From an uncultured Eubacterium sp. (GTDB taxonomy: Bacteria > Bacillota > Clostridia > Lachnospirales > Lachnospiraceae), in contig CANDJC010000040.1 of assembly GCA_947384955.1 (NCBI GenBank), forward strand, positions 1 to 36,947: DNA of 36,947 nucleotides, given 5' to 3'. Of this stretch, positions 14,563 to 24,481 are shown piece by piece. How positions within the stretch are numbered: the first letter of the stretch is position 1; every line of letters begins with the position of its first letter. The translations under genes were made by a program, and so were the position numbers. The notes beneath the pieces are model-generated. The model saw only the letters and a program-made list of their open reading frames with translations, was not told the origin of the DNA and did not search any database.

Positions 14563-16803
14563 TTGTACGCAAATATTATCGTAGACATTTCAAGTGAAAA
14601 ATTAGATAAAACCTTCCAGTACCTGGTTCCGCCGGAGCTGGAGGATAAGATAACAGAAGGAATGCGTGTAGCAGTTCCCTTCGGCAGCCGCAGAATCACC
14701 GGCTATGTGACAGCGCTGACGGATACGCCGGAATACGATGTTTCCAAAATCAGGCCTGTTCTTTCTATTATAAAGGAATCCTTTGCCATTGAATCACAGC
14801 TGATTGCACTGGCAGCATGGATGCGGAAAAATTACGGCGGTACGATGAATCAGGCATTAAAAACAGTCCTTCCGGTTAAGAGCCAGGCAAAGCATAAGGA
14901 GAAAAAGCAGGTCAGCCTTGCGGTGTCTTTAGAAGAAGCAAAAAGTATGTATGCACAGGCGAAGAAGAAGCATTATACGGCACAGGAGAAGCTGCTGGCG
15001 GAATTTATGGAATGTCCGTCGCAGCCGTATCTGCATCTGACGAAGGACCTCGGCATCGCAGCCGGTGTGATTCAGAATCTGGTAAAAAAAGGCATTGTAA
15101 GCATACAAACGGATACGTATTACCGAAATCCTGTTGCACAGACTGCCAGACGGGGTTACCATGTACAATTGAATCAGGCGCAGCAGGACGCTGTGAATGA
15201 GGTGATAAAAGATTTTGACGCGGGAAAGCCGCATACGTATCTGCTGCACGGGGTTACCGGAAGCGGGAAGACGGAAGTGTATATGGAGCTGATTGCCCAT
15301 GCGGTGGCTGCGGGCAGGCAGTGCATTGTGCTGATACCGGAAATCGCGCTGACATTTCAGACGGTGCAGCGTTTTTATGAGCGGTTTGGCGCCCGGGTGT
15401 CGATACTGCATTCCAGACTGTCTCAGGGAGAGCGCTCTGACCAGCTGGAACGGGCGAAAAACGGGGATATTGATATTATAATCGGGCCAAGGTCCGCACT
15501 GTTTACGCCTTTTTTAAACCTGGGATTTATTATTATCGACGAGGAGCATGAGAGCAGTTATAAAAGCGAAACGGTACCGAAATACCACGCAAGGGAGGTG
15601 GCTGTCAAAAGGGCGCAGATGGCGGGGGCCAGCGTGATTCTTGGCTCCGCGACGCCCTCTGTGGACAGCTTTTACCGGGCCAGCCTTGGGGAGTACCGCC
15701 TTTTGCGCCTTTTAAGCCGTGCGGGGGAAAGAGCGATGCCAGCGTGCGAAATCATTGACCTGCGCGCAGAGCTGCGGGCCGGAAACCGTTCGATTTTAAG
15801 CAGGCGCCTGCAGGAGCTGATAGAAGAGCGGCTGGCGAAAAAGGAGCAGGTGATGCTGTTTTTAAACCGCAGGGGTATTGCCGGGTTTGTATCGTGCCGT
15901 GCCTGCGGAAGTGTGCTGCGCTGCCCGCACTGCGATGTTTCGTTAAGCCAGCATAACAATGCCAGGCTTATCTGTCATTACTGCGGCTACGAAATCCCTA
16001 TGGTGGAAAAATGCCCGTCCTGCGGCTCTTCCTATATCGGGGGATTTAAGGCCGGCACGCAGAAGATTCAGGAGCTGACGGCAAAACGGTTCCCAAATGC
16101 GCGGATTCTGCGTATGGATTATGATACGACCCGTACGAAGGATTCTTATGAAAAAATACTGTCAGCCTTTTTAAGGCAGGAAGCGGATATTTTAATCGGA
16201 ACCCAGATGATTGTCAAAGGGCATGACTTTGGGAATGTCACACTGGCGGGGGTGCTTGCGGCGGATATGTCTTTAAATGTCAGCGATTACCGGGCGGCAG
16301 AGCGCACGTTTCAGCTGGTGACGCAGGCAGCAGGCCGGGCCGGACGGGGCGCAGGGCAGGGCACCGCCATTATACAGACTTACCAGCCGGACCATTTCTG
16401 TATCCAGGCAGCGAAGGCGCAGGATTATCAGGCATTTTATGAGGAGGAGATTTTATACCGCAGGCTGATGCGCTATCCTCCGGTGTGGAATATGCTTCTC
16501 ATACTGGCTGCGTCGAAAAGCCGGCAGGAGGCCGTATCCTGCATGGAAGAGATTGCCGGGCAGATACAGTCGGAGCTGAAAAAGGCGGGAACGGATGAAG
16601 TCTGGAAACATTTTCAGGTCATCGGCCCGTCAGACGCAGCGGTTGCAAAAATTAATGATGTTTACCGGCGCGTGCTCTATATCAGGCACCCGGATTACCG
16701 TATTTTAGTAAAAGTGAAGGATTTTTTGGGAAAAAAGCTCAAGGATGCGTCAGAATGGAGAAAAGTCAGCATACAGTTTGACTTTAATCCATGGAACAGT
16801 TAA
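14563..16803 (+). CDS. priA: Primosomal protein N' (PriA replication restart helicase)
   Basis: This 746-residue superfamily 2 helicase recognises stalled forks and reloads the replisome. The N-terminal 3'-end-binding domain (about 1-105) is followed by a winged helix, then Walker A GVTGSGKT (230-237) and DEEH (326-329). A zinc insertion of paired cysteines follows (CRACGSVLRCPHC, CHYCG, CPSC), and later come helicase motifs IGTQMIVKGHDF and QAAGRAGRG. The start is TTG at 14563, with AAGGA 7 nt upstream; TYR-ALA-ASN follows as in other PriA proteins, and no ATG fits. It overlaps the non-coding 5' part of the def region only. It leads the priA-def-fmt-rsmB cluster. Confidence 0.96.
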   Translation: MYANIIVDISSEKLDKTFQYLVPPELEDKITEGMRVAVPFGSRRITGYVTALTDTPEYDVSKIRPVLSIIKESFAIESQLIALAAWMRKNYGGTMNQALKTVLPVKSQAKHKEKKQVSLAVSLEEAKSMYAQAKKKHYTAQEKLLAEFMECPSQPYLHLTKDLGIAAGVIQNLVKKGIVSIQTDTYYRNPVAQTARRGYHVQLNQAQQDAVNEVIKDFDAGKPHTYLLHGVTGSGKTEVYMELIAHAVAAGRQCIVLIPEIALTFQTVQRFYERFGARVSILHSRLSQGERSDQLERAKNGDIDIIIGPRSALFTPFLNLGFIIIDEEHESSYKSETVPKYHAREVAVKRAQMAGASVILGSATPSVDSFYRASLGEYRLLRLLSRAGERAMPACEIIDLRAELRAGNRSILSRRLQELIEERLAKKEQVMLFLNRRGIAGFVSCRACGSVLRCPHCDVSLSQHNNARLICHYCGYEIPMVEKCPSCGSSYIGGFKAGTQKIQELTAKRFPNARILRMDYDTTRTKDSYEKILSAFLRQEADILIGTQMIVKGHDFGNVTLAGVLAADMSLNVSDYRAAERTFQLVTQAAGRAGRGAGQGTAIIQTYQPDHFCIQAAKAQDYQAFYEEEILYRRLMRYPPVWNMLLILAASKSRQEAVSCMEEIAGQIQSELKKAGTDEVWKHFQVIGPSDAAVAKINDVYRRVLYIRHPDYRILVKVKDFLGKKLKDASEWRKVSIQFDFNPWNS

Positions 16804-16868
16804 TATATTGTTACAGAAAAAAGGCAGCAGCCAGATTAGGAAAGAATACGAGGAGGAATCAGCATAAA

Positions 16869-17339
16869 ATGGCAATCAGACAGATTCGGATTGCGGGAGA
16901 CCCAATCTTAAACAAAGTGTGCAAAGAGGTAAAAGAGGTAACGCCGATGATTAAGACATTAATCGACGATATGCTTGATACGATGTATGAAGCAAACGGC
17001 GTAGGTCTTGCCGCTCCGCAGGTGGGCATTTTAAGGAGAATCGCAGTGATTGATATCGGCGACGGGCCGATTGTTCTGGTAAACCCTGAAATTATCGAGC
17101 AGGAAGGGGAGCAGACCGGGGATGAAGCATGCCTGAGTCTGCCGGGAAAAGCAGGAGAGGTAAAACGGCCAAATCATGTGGTAATCCATGCTTATGACGA
17201 AACGATGACAGAATATGAAATGGAAGCCGACGAGCTGTTAGCAAGGGCATTCTGCCATGAAATCGAACACTTAGACGGGCATATGTATATGGAACACGTA
17301 ATCGGTGATATTCATGACGCACAGATGGACGACGAATAG
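16869..17339 (+). CDS. def: Peptide deformylase
   Basis: This 156-residue metalloenzyme removes the formyl group from new proteins. All three motifs are present: GVGLAAPQVG (44-53), EACLS with metal-binding C88, and HEIEHLDG with H130 and H134. The frame is open from 16791, overlapping priA, but the ATG at 16869 (MAIRQIRIAGDPIL) gives the normal length and sits after AGGAGG (16851-16856), at a rather long 12-nt spacing. It is followed by fmt, which makes the formyl group its product removes. Confidence 0.96.
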   Translation: MAIRQIRIAGDPILNKVCKEVKEVTPMIKTLIDDMLDTMYEANGVGLAAPQVGILRRIAVIDIGDGPIVLVNPEIIEQEGEQTGDEACLSLPGKAGEVKRPNHVVIHAYDETMTEYEMEADELLARAFCHEIEHLDGHMYMEHVIGDIHDAQMDDE

Positions 17340-17407
17340 CAAAAGCAGTGCAGGTGAACGGCAGGCCGATGCAGAAGGATGACAGACAGAAAGTGCAGGT
17401 GGTTTAT

Positions 17408-18361
17408 ATGAAAATCATATTTATGGGAACGCCGGATTTTGCGGCAGGAACCTTAGAAGCGCTGATTGCGGCGGGACACGATGTAGTATTAGCGGTCACG
17501 CAGCCGGATAAGCCGAAGGGCAGGGGAAAATCTGTGCAGTTTTCGGCAGTAAAATCGGCCGCACTGGCACATAATATAGAAGTATACCAGCCAAAGCGCA
17601 TCCGCGAGCCGGAATGCGCGGCGTATTTAAAAACATTCGAGCCGGATATTATGGTTGTAGCGGCGTTCGGGCAGATACTGACGGAGGAGATTTTAAATAT
17701 TCCCCGGCATGGATGTGTCAATGTCCATGCCTCCCTGCTGCCGAAATACAGGGGAGCGGCGCCGATTCAGCAGGCAGTCATAAACGGGGATGAAAAGACA
17801 GGCGTTACGACGATGCAGATGGATGCCGGAATCGATACCGGGGATATTCTGGAAACGACAGAGATTATGCTCGCAGAGGATGAAACAGGCGGCAGCCTGT
17901 TTGAAAAGCTCAAGACAGCGGGCGCTGCATTATGCGTGCAGACGCTTGCCCATATCGAAGACGGAACCGTAACGCGTACTAAACAGGATGAATCCCAGGC
18001 TGTTTATGCGGGCATGATAAAAAAGAGCATGGGCGTGATTGACTGGACCAAGCCGGCGGCAGAAACAGAGCGCCTGATTCGCGGCCTGAATCCGTGGCCG
18101 AGCGCATTTACGTATCTGGATGGAAAGACGCTGAAGATATGGAAAGCTCAGGTGCAGGAAGGAGGAGACGCCTTGCAGGCGGGCACGGTTATCTTAGCGG
18201 ATAAACAGCAGCTCGTGGTTCAGACGGGCGACGGGCAGCTGTCTTTAAAGGAAGTCCAGCTCGAAGGAAAAAAACGCATGCCGGCGGAAGCGTTTCTGCG
18301 CGGATATCCTGTCAGAGCAGGCACGGTTTTCGCGCAGGATGCATGCCAGAAAGGGCACTGA
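17408..18361 (+). CDS. fmt: Methionyl-tRNA formyltransferase
   Basis: This 317-residue cytoplasmic enzyme transfers formyl from 10-formyl-tetrahydrofolate to initiator Met-tRNA. The N-terminal Rossmann domain starts MKIIFMGTPDFAAGTLE, the catalytic region has NVHASLLPKYRGAAPIQ, and the C-terminal OB-fold tRNA-binding domain covers about the last 100 residues. The frame is open from 17348, but the ATG at 17408 gives the canonical N-terminus and follows CAGGTGG. It is 68 nt from def and 15 nt from the zinc peptidase gene, all in one operon. Confidence 0.96.
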   Translation: MKIIFMGTPDFAAGTLEALIAAGHDVVLAVTQPDKPKGRGKSVQFSAVKSAALAHNIEVYQPKRIREPECAAYLKTFEPDIMVVAAFGQILTEEILNIPRHGCVNVHASLLPKYRGAAPIQQAVINGDEKTGVTTMQMDAGIDTGDILETTEIMLAEDETGGSLFEKLKTAGAALCVQTLAHIEDGTVTRTKQDESQAVYAGMIKKSMGVIDWTKPAAETERLIRGLNPWPSAFTYLDGKTLKIWKAQVQEGGDALQAGTVILADKQQLVVQTGDGQLSLKEVQLEGKKRMPAEAFLRGYPVRAGTVFAQDACQKGH

Positions 18362-18376
18362 GAGGAGGAATGTCTT

Positions 18377-19084
18377 ATGCCTTACAGATATGGGTATTAT
18401 TTTGACCCGACGTATGTACTTGTATTAATCGGAGCAGTGATTTCTATGATTGCTTCCGCACGCGTGAAATCAACTTACAGTAAATATTCCAGAATGCGCA
18501 GCAGGACCAATATGACCGGAGCGCAGGCGGCGCAGCGTGTCTTAAGCAGCGCGGGCATTTATGATGTCAGAATCCAGCATGTAGCCGGAAACCTGACAGA
18601 CCATTACGACCCGCGCAATAAAACGCTGAATCTGTCGGATTCGGTATACGGCTCCGCATCGGTGGCCGCCATAGGCGTAGCGGCGCATGAGTGCGGACAT
18701 GCCATTCAGCACCAGCAGGGATATTCCCCGTTAAGCATCCGCAGCGCACTTGTGCCGGCGGCGAATTTCGGCTCCGCAGCCGCATGGCCGCTGATTATAC
18801 TCGGAATTATTTTCGGCGGCGCCGGAAGTGTGATGTGCCAGATTGGAATCGTATTATTCAGCGCCGCAGTTTTGTTTCAGCTGGTCACGCTGCCGGTCGA
18901 ATTTAACGCATCCAGACGTGCCGTGCGCATTTTAGGCGATACCGGAATCCTGAGCGAACAGGAGCTGCCTTATACAAGGAAGGTATTAAAAGCCGCAGCG
19001 CTTACCTATGTGGCAGGAGCCGCAGCGGCAATCTTGCAGCTGCTGCGCCTGGTCATCCTGTTTGGCGGAAGAGACCGCGATTAG
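18377..19084 (+). CDS. Membrane zinc metallopeptidase, YugP family
   Basis: This 235-residue membrane protein has a zincin motif HECGH at 104-108 (HECGHAIQHQ). Hydrophobic segments lie near residues 12-28, 135-180 and 205-228, the layout of the YugP/PF04298 neutral zinc metallopeptidases. Its substrates are unknown. AGAGGAGGAATG gives a strong start. Its position between fmt and rsmB is a common clostridial arrangement, with no evident functional link to translation. Confidence 0.93.
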   Translation: MPYRYGYYFDPTYVLVLIGAVISMIASARVKSTYSKYSRMRSRTNMTGAQAAQRVLSSAGIYDVRIQHVAGNLTDHYDPRNKTLNLSDSVYGSASVAAIGVAAHECGHAIQHQQGYSPLSIRSALVPAANFGSAAAWPLIILGIIFGGAGSVMCQIGIVLFSAAVLFQLVTLPVEFNASRRAVRILGDTGILSEQELPYTRKVLKAAALTYVAGAAAAILQLLRLVILFGGRDRD

Positions 19085-19125
19085 GATAAAGACCGCAGGG
19101 AAACGCGGTCAGGAAGGAAATGATT

Positions 19126-20454
19126 ATGGAAATGGTCAGCACAAGGGGACTGGTACTTGATATTTTACTGGATATCAGCAGGAACGGAACCTACAGCCAT
19201 ACAGCGGCCAGCGATGTTTTAGACAAATACGGGTATCTGGATAAAAAAGACCGTTCCTTTATCACACGCATGGTACAGGGCACGCTGGAATATCAGCTTC
19301 AGTTAGATTATATTATCGGCATGTTTTCCAAAGTTCCGGTCCGTAAAATGAAGCCGGTCATCCGCTGCATCATCCGAAGCGCCGTTTACCAGATATTTTA
19401 TATGGAATCGGTGCCGGACAGCGCAGCCTGCAATGAAGCCGTGCGACTGGCTAAAAAAAGAGGGTTTCAAAGTCTGAGCGGATTTGTCAACGGCGTACTG
19501 CGAAACATCATAAGGAATAAAGACAAAGCGCTTGTATGGCCTGACCGAAAGACGGAGCCGGTTCGTTATCTGTCCGTGCGGTATTCTGTCCCGGAGTGGA
19601 TGATACAGATGTGGAAAGAGGAATTTCATTTATCATGGGAAAGGGATGCGGATGTTCAGGAAATGGAACAGCTGCTCGCAGCATTTCTGACCCCGGCGCC
19701 TGTTACTGTCCGTACGGATACCGTCCGCTGCACGCCCGAAAAATTAAAGCAGCTGCTGGAAGCAGAAGGCATCCGGGCATCGGTATCCGCCGTGCTTCCT
19801 TATGCGGTGCACATATCCGGCTTTGATTCTGTAAGGACGCTTCCGGGCTATGAAGAAGGGCTGTTTTATGTCCAGGATGTAAGCTCTATGCTGGCTGCCG
19901 AGGCGGCCCGTCCGAAGGAAGATGACTTTATTATAGACGTCTGCGCGGCGCCGGGCGGCAAAGCCATTCAGTTAGCGCAGATGCTGAATCAGACCGGACA
20001 GGTGCTTGCAAGGGACTTAACAGAGCAGAAAGTAAACCGGATGCGCGAGAATATCAGACGCTGCCAGGTAACCAATATCAGGGCTGAAGTCTGGGACGCC
20101 AGAATCTTTGACCAGTCGCTTGCAGAAAAAGCAGATATCGTAATCGCCGACCTTCCATGCTCCGGGCTCGGGGTCATGCGCCGCAAAAAAGATATCCGTT
20201 ACCGCATGACGCCGGAGCAAATCAAAGAACTGGCCATGCTGCAGAAGGAAATCTTAGGCACGGTATGCAGATACGTAAAGCCCGGCGGCAAGATGGTTTA
20301 CAGTACCTGTACGATTAGCAGGCGGGAAAACGAAAAAAATGTGCAGTGGTTTTTAGAAGAGAATCGTCAGTTTGAACTGACAGAAAAAAGACAGATACTG
20401 CCGCAGGAAAACGGCGGGGACGGATTTTTTATCGCACAGTTTGTAAGAAGATAA
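19126..20454 (+). CDS. rsmB: 16S rRNA (cytosine-967-C5) methyltransferase RsmB
   Basis: This is an S-adenosylmethionine-dependent rRNA methyltransferase of about 442 residues. An N-terminal NusB-like RNA-binding domain (about 1-135) precedes the methyltransferase domain with the SAM motif DVCAAPGGKA, DLPCSGLG carrying one catalytic Cys, and YSTCTISRRENEKN with the second. Three in-frame ATG codons lie close together (19120, 19126, 19132). The middle one is best placed, 6 nt after AAGGAA. rlmN follows 21 nt downstream, so the two rRNA modification genes are co-transcribed. Confidence 0.94.
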   Translation: MEMVSTRGLVLDILLDISRNGTYSHTAASDVLDKYGYLDKKDRSFITRMVQGTLEYQLQLDYIIGMFSKVPVRKMKPVIRCIIRSAVYQIFYMESVPDSAACNEAVRLAKKRGFQSLSGFVNGVLRNIIRNKDKALVWPDRKTEPVRYLSVRYSVPEWMIQMWKEEFHLSWERDADVQEMEQLLAAFLTPAPVTVRTDTVRCTPEKLKQLLEAEGIRASVSAVLPYAVHISGFDSVRTLPGYEEGLFYVQDVSSMLAAEAARPKEDDFIIDVCAAPGGKAIQLAQMLNQTGQVLARDLTEQKVNRMRENIRRCQVTNIRAEVWDARIFDQSLAEKADIVIADLPCSGLGVMRRKKDIRYRMTPEQIKELAMLQKEILGTVCRYVKPGGKMVYSTCTISRRENEKNVQWFLEENRQFELTEKRQILPQENGGDGFFIAQFVRR

Positions 20455-20475
20455 TATAATAGAAAAGGAATTCAA

Positions 20476-21528
20476 ATGGAAAAATCAAACAGCACGCTCC
20501 AGGCATTCCCGGAAATCAATTCCATGAACAGCCAGGAGCTGACGGCTTTTTTAACGGGAATAGGAGAAAAACCGTTCCGCGCAAAACAGATTTATGCCTG
20601 GCTGCATCAAAGGCAGGCGGCGGATTTTGACGAAATGACAGATTTGTCAAAAGCTCTGCGCAGCCGTCTGAAGGAAACCAGCTGCTTTACCGTATTAAAG
20701 CCGGTGCAGATTCAGACCTCAAAACAGGACGGCACAAAAAAATATCTGTATCAGCTTGCGGACGGGAACAGGATAGAGACTGTATTTATGAAATATAAGC
20801 ACGGAAATTCGGTCTGCATTTCTTCTCAGGCGGGCTGCAGGATGGGATGCCGTTTCTGCGCGTCTGCCATTGGCGGGCTTGTAAGGAATCTGACACCGGC
20901 TGAAATGCTAGAGCAGGTCTACCGGACAGAGCAGGAATCCGGGGAGCGTATTTCGAATGTCGTAGTGATGGGAATCGGGGAGCCGCTTGATAATTATGAA
21001 AATCTGCTGAAATTCATCGAGCTGATAACGGATGAGCAGGGCCGTAATCTCAGCCAGCGCAGCATTACCGTATCTACCTGCGGAATTGTGCCGCGCATCA
21101 GGGAGCTTGCGGATAAAAAGCTGCAGATTACCCTGGCGCTGTCGCTGCACGCGCCTTCCCAGGAAAAGCGCAGGATGCTGATGCCGGTAGCAGAAAAATA
21201 CGATTTGATGGAAGTGTTAAAAGCCTGCGATGACTATTTTGCAAAAACCGGGCGGCGCATTACATATGAATACAGCCTGATTCGGGGAGAAAATGATTCT
21301 GTGAAGGATGCGCAGCAGCTTGGCATGCTGTTAAAAGGAAAAAACTGCCATGTCAATTTAATCCCGGTCAATCCGGTAAAAGAGCGTTCTTTTAAGCAGC
21401 CGGACGAAGAAACGGCGGCGGCTTTTAAAAATAAACTTGAAAAAAACAGAATAAATGTTACTATTAGAAGAGAAATGGGCCGCGATATTGATGGTGCGTG
21501 CGGCCAGCTGAGAAAGAAATACCTGTAA
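20476..21528 (+). CDS. rlmN: Dual-specificity 23S rRNA/tRNA adenine-C2 methyltransferase RlmN
   Basis: This 350-residue radical-SAM enzyme methylates A2503 of 23S rRNA and A37 of some tRNAs. The [4Fe-4S] cluster cysteines are C121, C125 and C128 in CRMGCRFC. GIGEPLDN and the C-terminal GACGQL segment with the second catalytic cysteine are present. Length is normal. The start follows AAAAGGAATTCAA. No Cfr-type divergence is evident. Confidence 0.96.
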   Translation: MEKSNSTLQAFPEINSMNSQELTAFLTGIGEKPFRAKQIYAWLHQRQAADFDEMTDLSKALRSRLKETSCFTVLKPVQIQTSKQDGTKKYLYQLADGNRIETVFMKYKHGNSVCISSQAGCRMGCRFCASAIGGLVRNLTPAEMLEQVYRTEQESGERISNVVVMGIGEPLDNYENLLKFIELITDEQGRNLSQRSITVSTCGIVPRIRELADKKLQITLALSLHAPSQEKRRMLMPVAEKYDLMEVLKACDDYFAKTGRRITYEYSLIRGENDSVKDAQQLGMLLKGKNCHVNLIPVNPVKERSFKQPDEETAAAFKNKLEKNRINVTIRREMGRDIDGACGQLRKKYL

Positions 21529-21599
21529 AAGCAGCAATCCAGTTACTGGAACAGTTACATTAAGGCGTGCATAAACTGTGTGAAAGGAAGGCATAAAAG

Positions 21600-22343
21600 A
21601 TGAAGACATTTTCCATGACAGATATCGGAAGACGCCGGGGAATGAATCAGGACTATATTTATACATCTGACACCCCGGTCGGGAACCTTCCGAATCTTTA
21701 TATCGTTGCAGATGGGATGGGCGGTCATAATGCAGGTGATTTTGCTTCCAGATATACAGTCGAATATGTAGTAAAAGCAATCGCATCCAGCGGACTGACA
21801 GAGCCGGTTTCCCTGCTTGGGGAGGCTTTGCGGGAGGTCAATGCAAAGCTTTTAAAGCTGGCGGATACGAATCCGCAGCTGAGCGGAATGGGGACGACAT
21901 TTGTGGGAGCTACGATTGCGGGGGACTGCCTGAGTGTCGCAAATGTAGGAGACAGCCGTCTTTATCTGGTCAGTCAGGAAATTACCCAGGTGACAAGGGA
22001 CCATTCGCTGGTACAGGAAATGGTGCGCATGGGTGAGATGAACGCGGACCAGGCGAGGGTGCATCCTGATAAAAACATTATCACAAGAGCTGTCGGCGCG
22101 TTTAAAGAAATCGAGGCGGATTTTTTTGAGGTGAATTTAAGACAGGGGGACCGCGTTTTATTATGTTCTGACGGGCTTACCAATATGCTCGAGGACAGTG
22201 AGATACGTAAGATTATATGCAGCCAGGAAGATATTGCGCAGAGTGTAAAGCGTCTGGTAGCGGCTGCCAATGAGAACGGCGGGAGAGATAATATATCAGT
22301 GATCATCATAGATCCGTTTTCTGATGAGGTGAAAAGATGTTAG
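21600..22343 (+). CDS. PP2C-family protein phosphatase (Stp/PrpC)
   Basis: This 247-residue cytoplasmic metal-dependent Ser/Thr phosphatase shows the metal motifs VADGMGGHNAGDFAS, GMGTTFVG, NVGDSRLYL, SDGLTNML and GGRDNISVIII. The start follows GAAAGGAAGG. It overlaps the kinase gene by 7 nt, the classic phosphatase-kinase pair in which it reverses phosphorylation by PrkC. Confidence 0.95.
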   Translation: MKTFSMTDIGRRRGMNQDYIYTSDTPVGNLPNLYIVADGMGGHNAGDFASRYTVEYVVKAIASSGLTEPVSLLGEALREVNAKLLKLADTNPQLSGMGTTFVGATIAGDCLSVANVGDSRLYLVSQEITQVTRDHSLVQEMVRMGEMNADQARVHPDKNIITRAVGAFKEIEADFFEVNLRQGDRVLLCSDGLTNMLEDSEIRKIICSQEDIAQSVKRLVAAANENGGRDNISVIIIDPFSDEVKRC

Positions 22344-24463
22344 AAGAAGGTAAATTTATAGCAGACCGGTATGAAATACTCGCCAAAGCAGGTGCGGGCG
22401 GCATGTCTGACGTCTATAAGGCAAAAGACCATGTCCTTGGAAGATTTGTGGCCATAAAAGTGCTCAAGCAGGAATTTGCAGAAGATGTCAGCTTTGTAAC
22501 AAAATTCCGCACAGAAGCCCAGTCGGCAGCAGGATTAGAGCATCCGAATATTGTAAACATTTATGATGTAGGCAGTGAGGACGGATTTCATTATATTGTA
22601 ATGGAATATGTAGAAGGCATCACGCTGAAGACGTATATCGAAAAAAAGCAGCAGCTGTCTTATAAAGAAGCCATCAGCATTGCCATTCAGGTCGGGCGCG
22701 GCATTGAAGCTGCCCACAACAAAAATATTGTACACCGGGATATTAAGCCGCAGAATATCATGATATCTACAGAAGGCAAGGTCAAGGTAACCGATTTTGG
22801 CATTGCCCGGGCGGCTACGAGCAATACGATTCACTCGGATGTGATGGGCTCGGTGCATTATTCTTCCCCGGAACAGGCAAGAAACGGCTTTGTAGACGGC
22901 AAAAGCGATATTTATTCCTTAGGAATCGTGATGTATGAAATGGTTACGGGCAGGGTTCCGTTTGACGGGGATACTACGGTTGCCATTGCGATTCAGCATT
23001 TGCAGGAGGAAATGGAGTCGCCGCGCAATTTTGTGCCGGACCTTCCGGTCAGCCTGGAGAAAATTATACTGAAATGTACGCAGAAAAGTGCGGACCGCAG
23101 ATATGCATCCATGGGTGAGCTGTTAGAGGATTTAAGACATGCCCTGGTAAATCCGGATGAAGATTTTGTTGTGATGGCGCCTTCTTTTATTCAGGATAAG
23201 ACGCGCATGCTCTCTTCCGATGAAGTGAATCAGATTCGGGAGGAAACTTCCCATATTCATGTGAATCAGAGGGAAGTGCCAAAGGAAACGCCTGCGTGCC
23301 GGTATCAGGATGAGGAGGCAGACGACGGCGAGGACGACGACGGAGGCGGCTTTTTGAATCCGAAAATGGAAAAGGCAATGACCATTATGGGCATTGTGGC
23401 GGCGGTGATTATCGTGATGATTATCGTTTATCTTGCCGGCAGCATGTTAGGGTGGTTCAAATTTTCACCGGATAAAAAAGGAAATGACAAACAGGAAGAA
23501 ACCACATTCCCGGACCTGGATGTACCGGATTCCGATACACTGGCAGGCGGGGAAGACGATACGCAGACAGACACAGATACGGATGCAAAGGAAAGCGTGC
23601 AGATGATAAGCCTTGCCGGAAAAGAACTGGATGAAGCACGCAAAGAATTAAAGGATATGGGGCTGGAGTTAAGAAGGCTCGGAACGATTGCTTCGGATGA
23701 ATATGAGGAAGGGCTGATTGTGGAACAGGATGTGGAAGAAGGCGAATCTGTAGAAAAAGGGACGGTCATACAGGTAACTGTCAGCAGCGGCCCGGCTGAT
23801 TTTGACGTGCCGAATGTAGTCGGCAATCCGGCGGCGACAGCCAGGGACATGTTAGAGACCAGAGGGCTTAAGGTAAATCCGAACTCCGCCTATGAGTTTG
23901 CAGAAGCGCCGGAGGGCACAGTCATCCGCCAGTCGCCGGGAGCGGGAGCAAAAGTAAAAAAAGGCGATACGGTGACGCTGACCATCAGCAAGGGTGTCGA
24001 GCAGGTGCAGGTGCCGGATATCCGCAAGATTTCAGAGGCTGAGGCATTAGAGCGTCTGAACGCGCACCGTCTCGAAGGCAGCGCGACGTCAGAATACGAC
24101 GACGAAGTGCCGGAGGGCAGCGTTATCAGCCAGACGCCGCAGGCTGGAAGCAGCGTAAATGCGGGCAGCCGTGTGGATTATGTCGTAAGCCTTGGCAAAA
24201 AAGAGATTATTTACCGGATGGAAGACCGCAGAATCGAAGAGCCGCAGGGCAGCGAAATGGTCGTTTCGGCAAACATCAGCCTGTTAGACGCAAACGGAAC
24301 GGAAATTGCAAGATGGGACGGAATCCCGATTTCATCCTTCCCGTATGTGATTTCTACCAAGAAGGATATTACAACGAGTACCGGAACCATCGCAATCGAA
24401 TGGGTATTAGACGACGGGGAATCCCAGACTCAGGATGAATCCATAAGGTTTGTGCAGAAATAA
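22337..24463 (+). CDS. prkC: PASTA-domain Ser/Thr protein kinase (PrkC/PknB family)
   Basis: This 708-residue membrane kinase senses cell-wall fragments or lipid II. The cytoplasmic kinase domain (about 1-275) has the glycine loop AGAGGMSDVYKA, HRDIKPQNI, DFGIARA and SSPEQA. An acidic linker (EADDGEDDDGGG) precedes one transmembrane helix near 350-375. Three extracellular PASTA repeats follow (about 425-630: GKELDEARKEL..., VVGNPAATARDML..., IRKISEAEALERL...), and a C-terminal ~75-residue beta-rich tail follows the last PASTA repeat. It is co-translated with its phosphatase and followed by rsgA, as in most Clostridia. Confidence 0.95.
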   Translation: MLEEGKFIADRYEILAKAGAGGMSDVYKAKDHVLGRFVAIKVLKQEFAEDVSFVTKFRTEAQSAAGLEHPNIVNIYDVGSEDGFHYIVMEYVEGITLKTYIEKKQQLSYKEAISIAIQVGRGIEAAHNKNIVHRDIKPQNIMISTEGKVKVTDFGIARAATSNTIHSDVMGSVHYSSPEQARNGFVDGKSDIYSLGIVMYEMVTGRVPFDGDTTVAIAIQHLQEEMESPRNFVPDLPVSLEKIILKCTQKSADRRYASMGELLEDLRHALVNPDEDFVVMAPSFIQDKTRMLSSDEVNQIREETSHIHVNQREVPKETPACRYQDEEADDGEDDDGGGFLNPKMEKAMTIMGIVAAVIIVMIIVYLAGSMLGWFKFSPDKKGNDKQEETTFPDLDVPDSDTLAGGEDDTQTDTDTDAKESVQMISLAGKELDEARKELKDMGLELRRLGTIASDEYEEGLIVEQDVEEGESVEKGTVIQVTVSSGPADFDVPNVVGNPAATARDMLETRGLKVNPNSAYEFAEAPEGTVIRQSPGAGAKVKKGDTVTLTISKGVEQVQVPDIRKISEAEALERLNAHRLEGSATSEYDDEVPEGSVISQTPQAGSSVNAGSRVDYVVSLGKKEIIYRMEDRRIEEPQGSEMVVSANISLLDANGTEIARWDGIPISSFPYVISTKKDITTSTGTIAIEWVLDDGESQTQDESIRFVQK

Positions 24464-24481
24464 AGCGGTCAGGAAGGAACG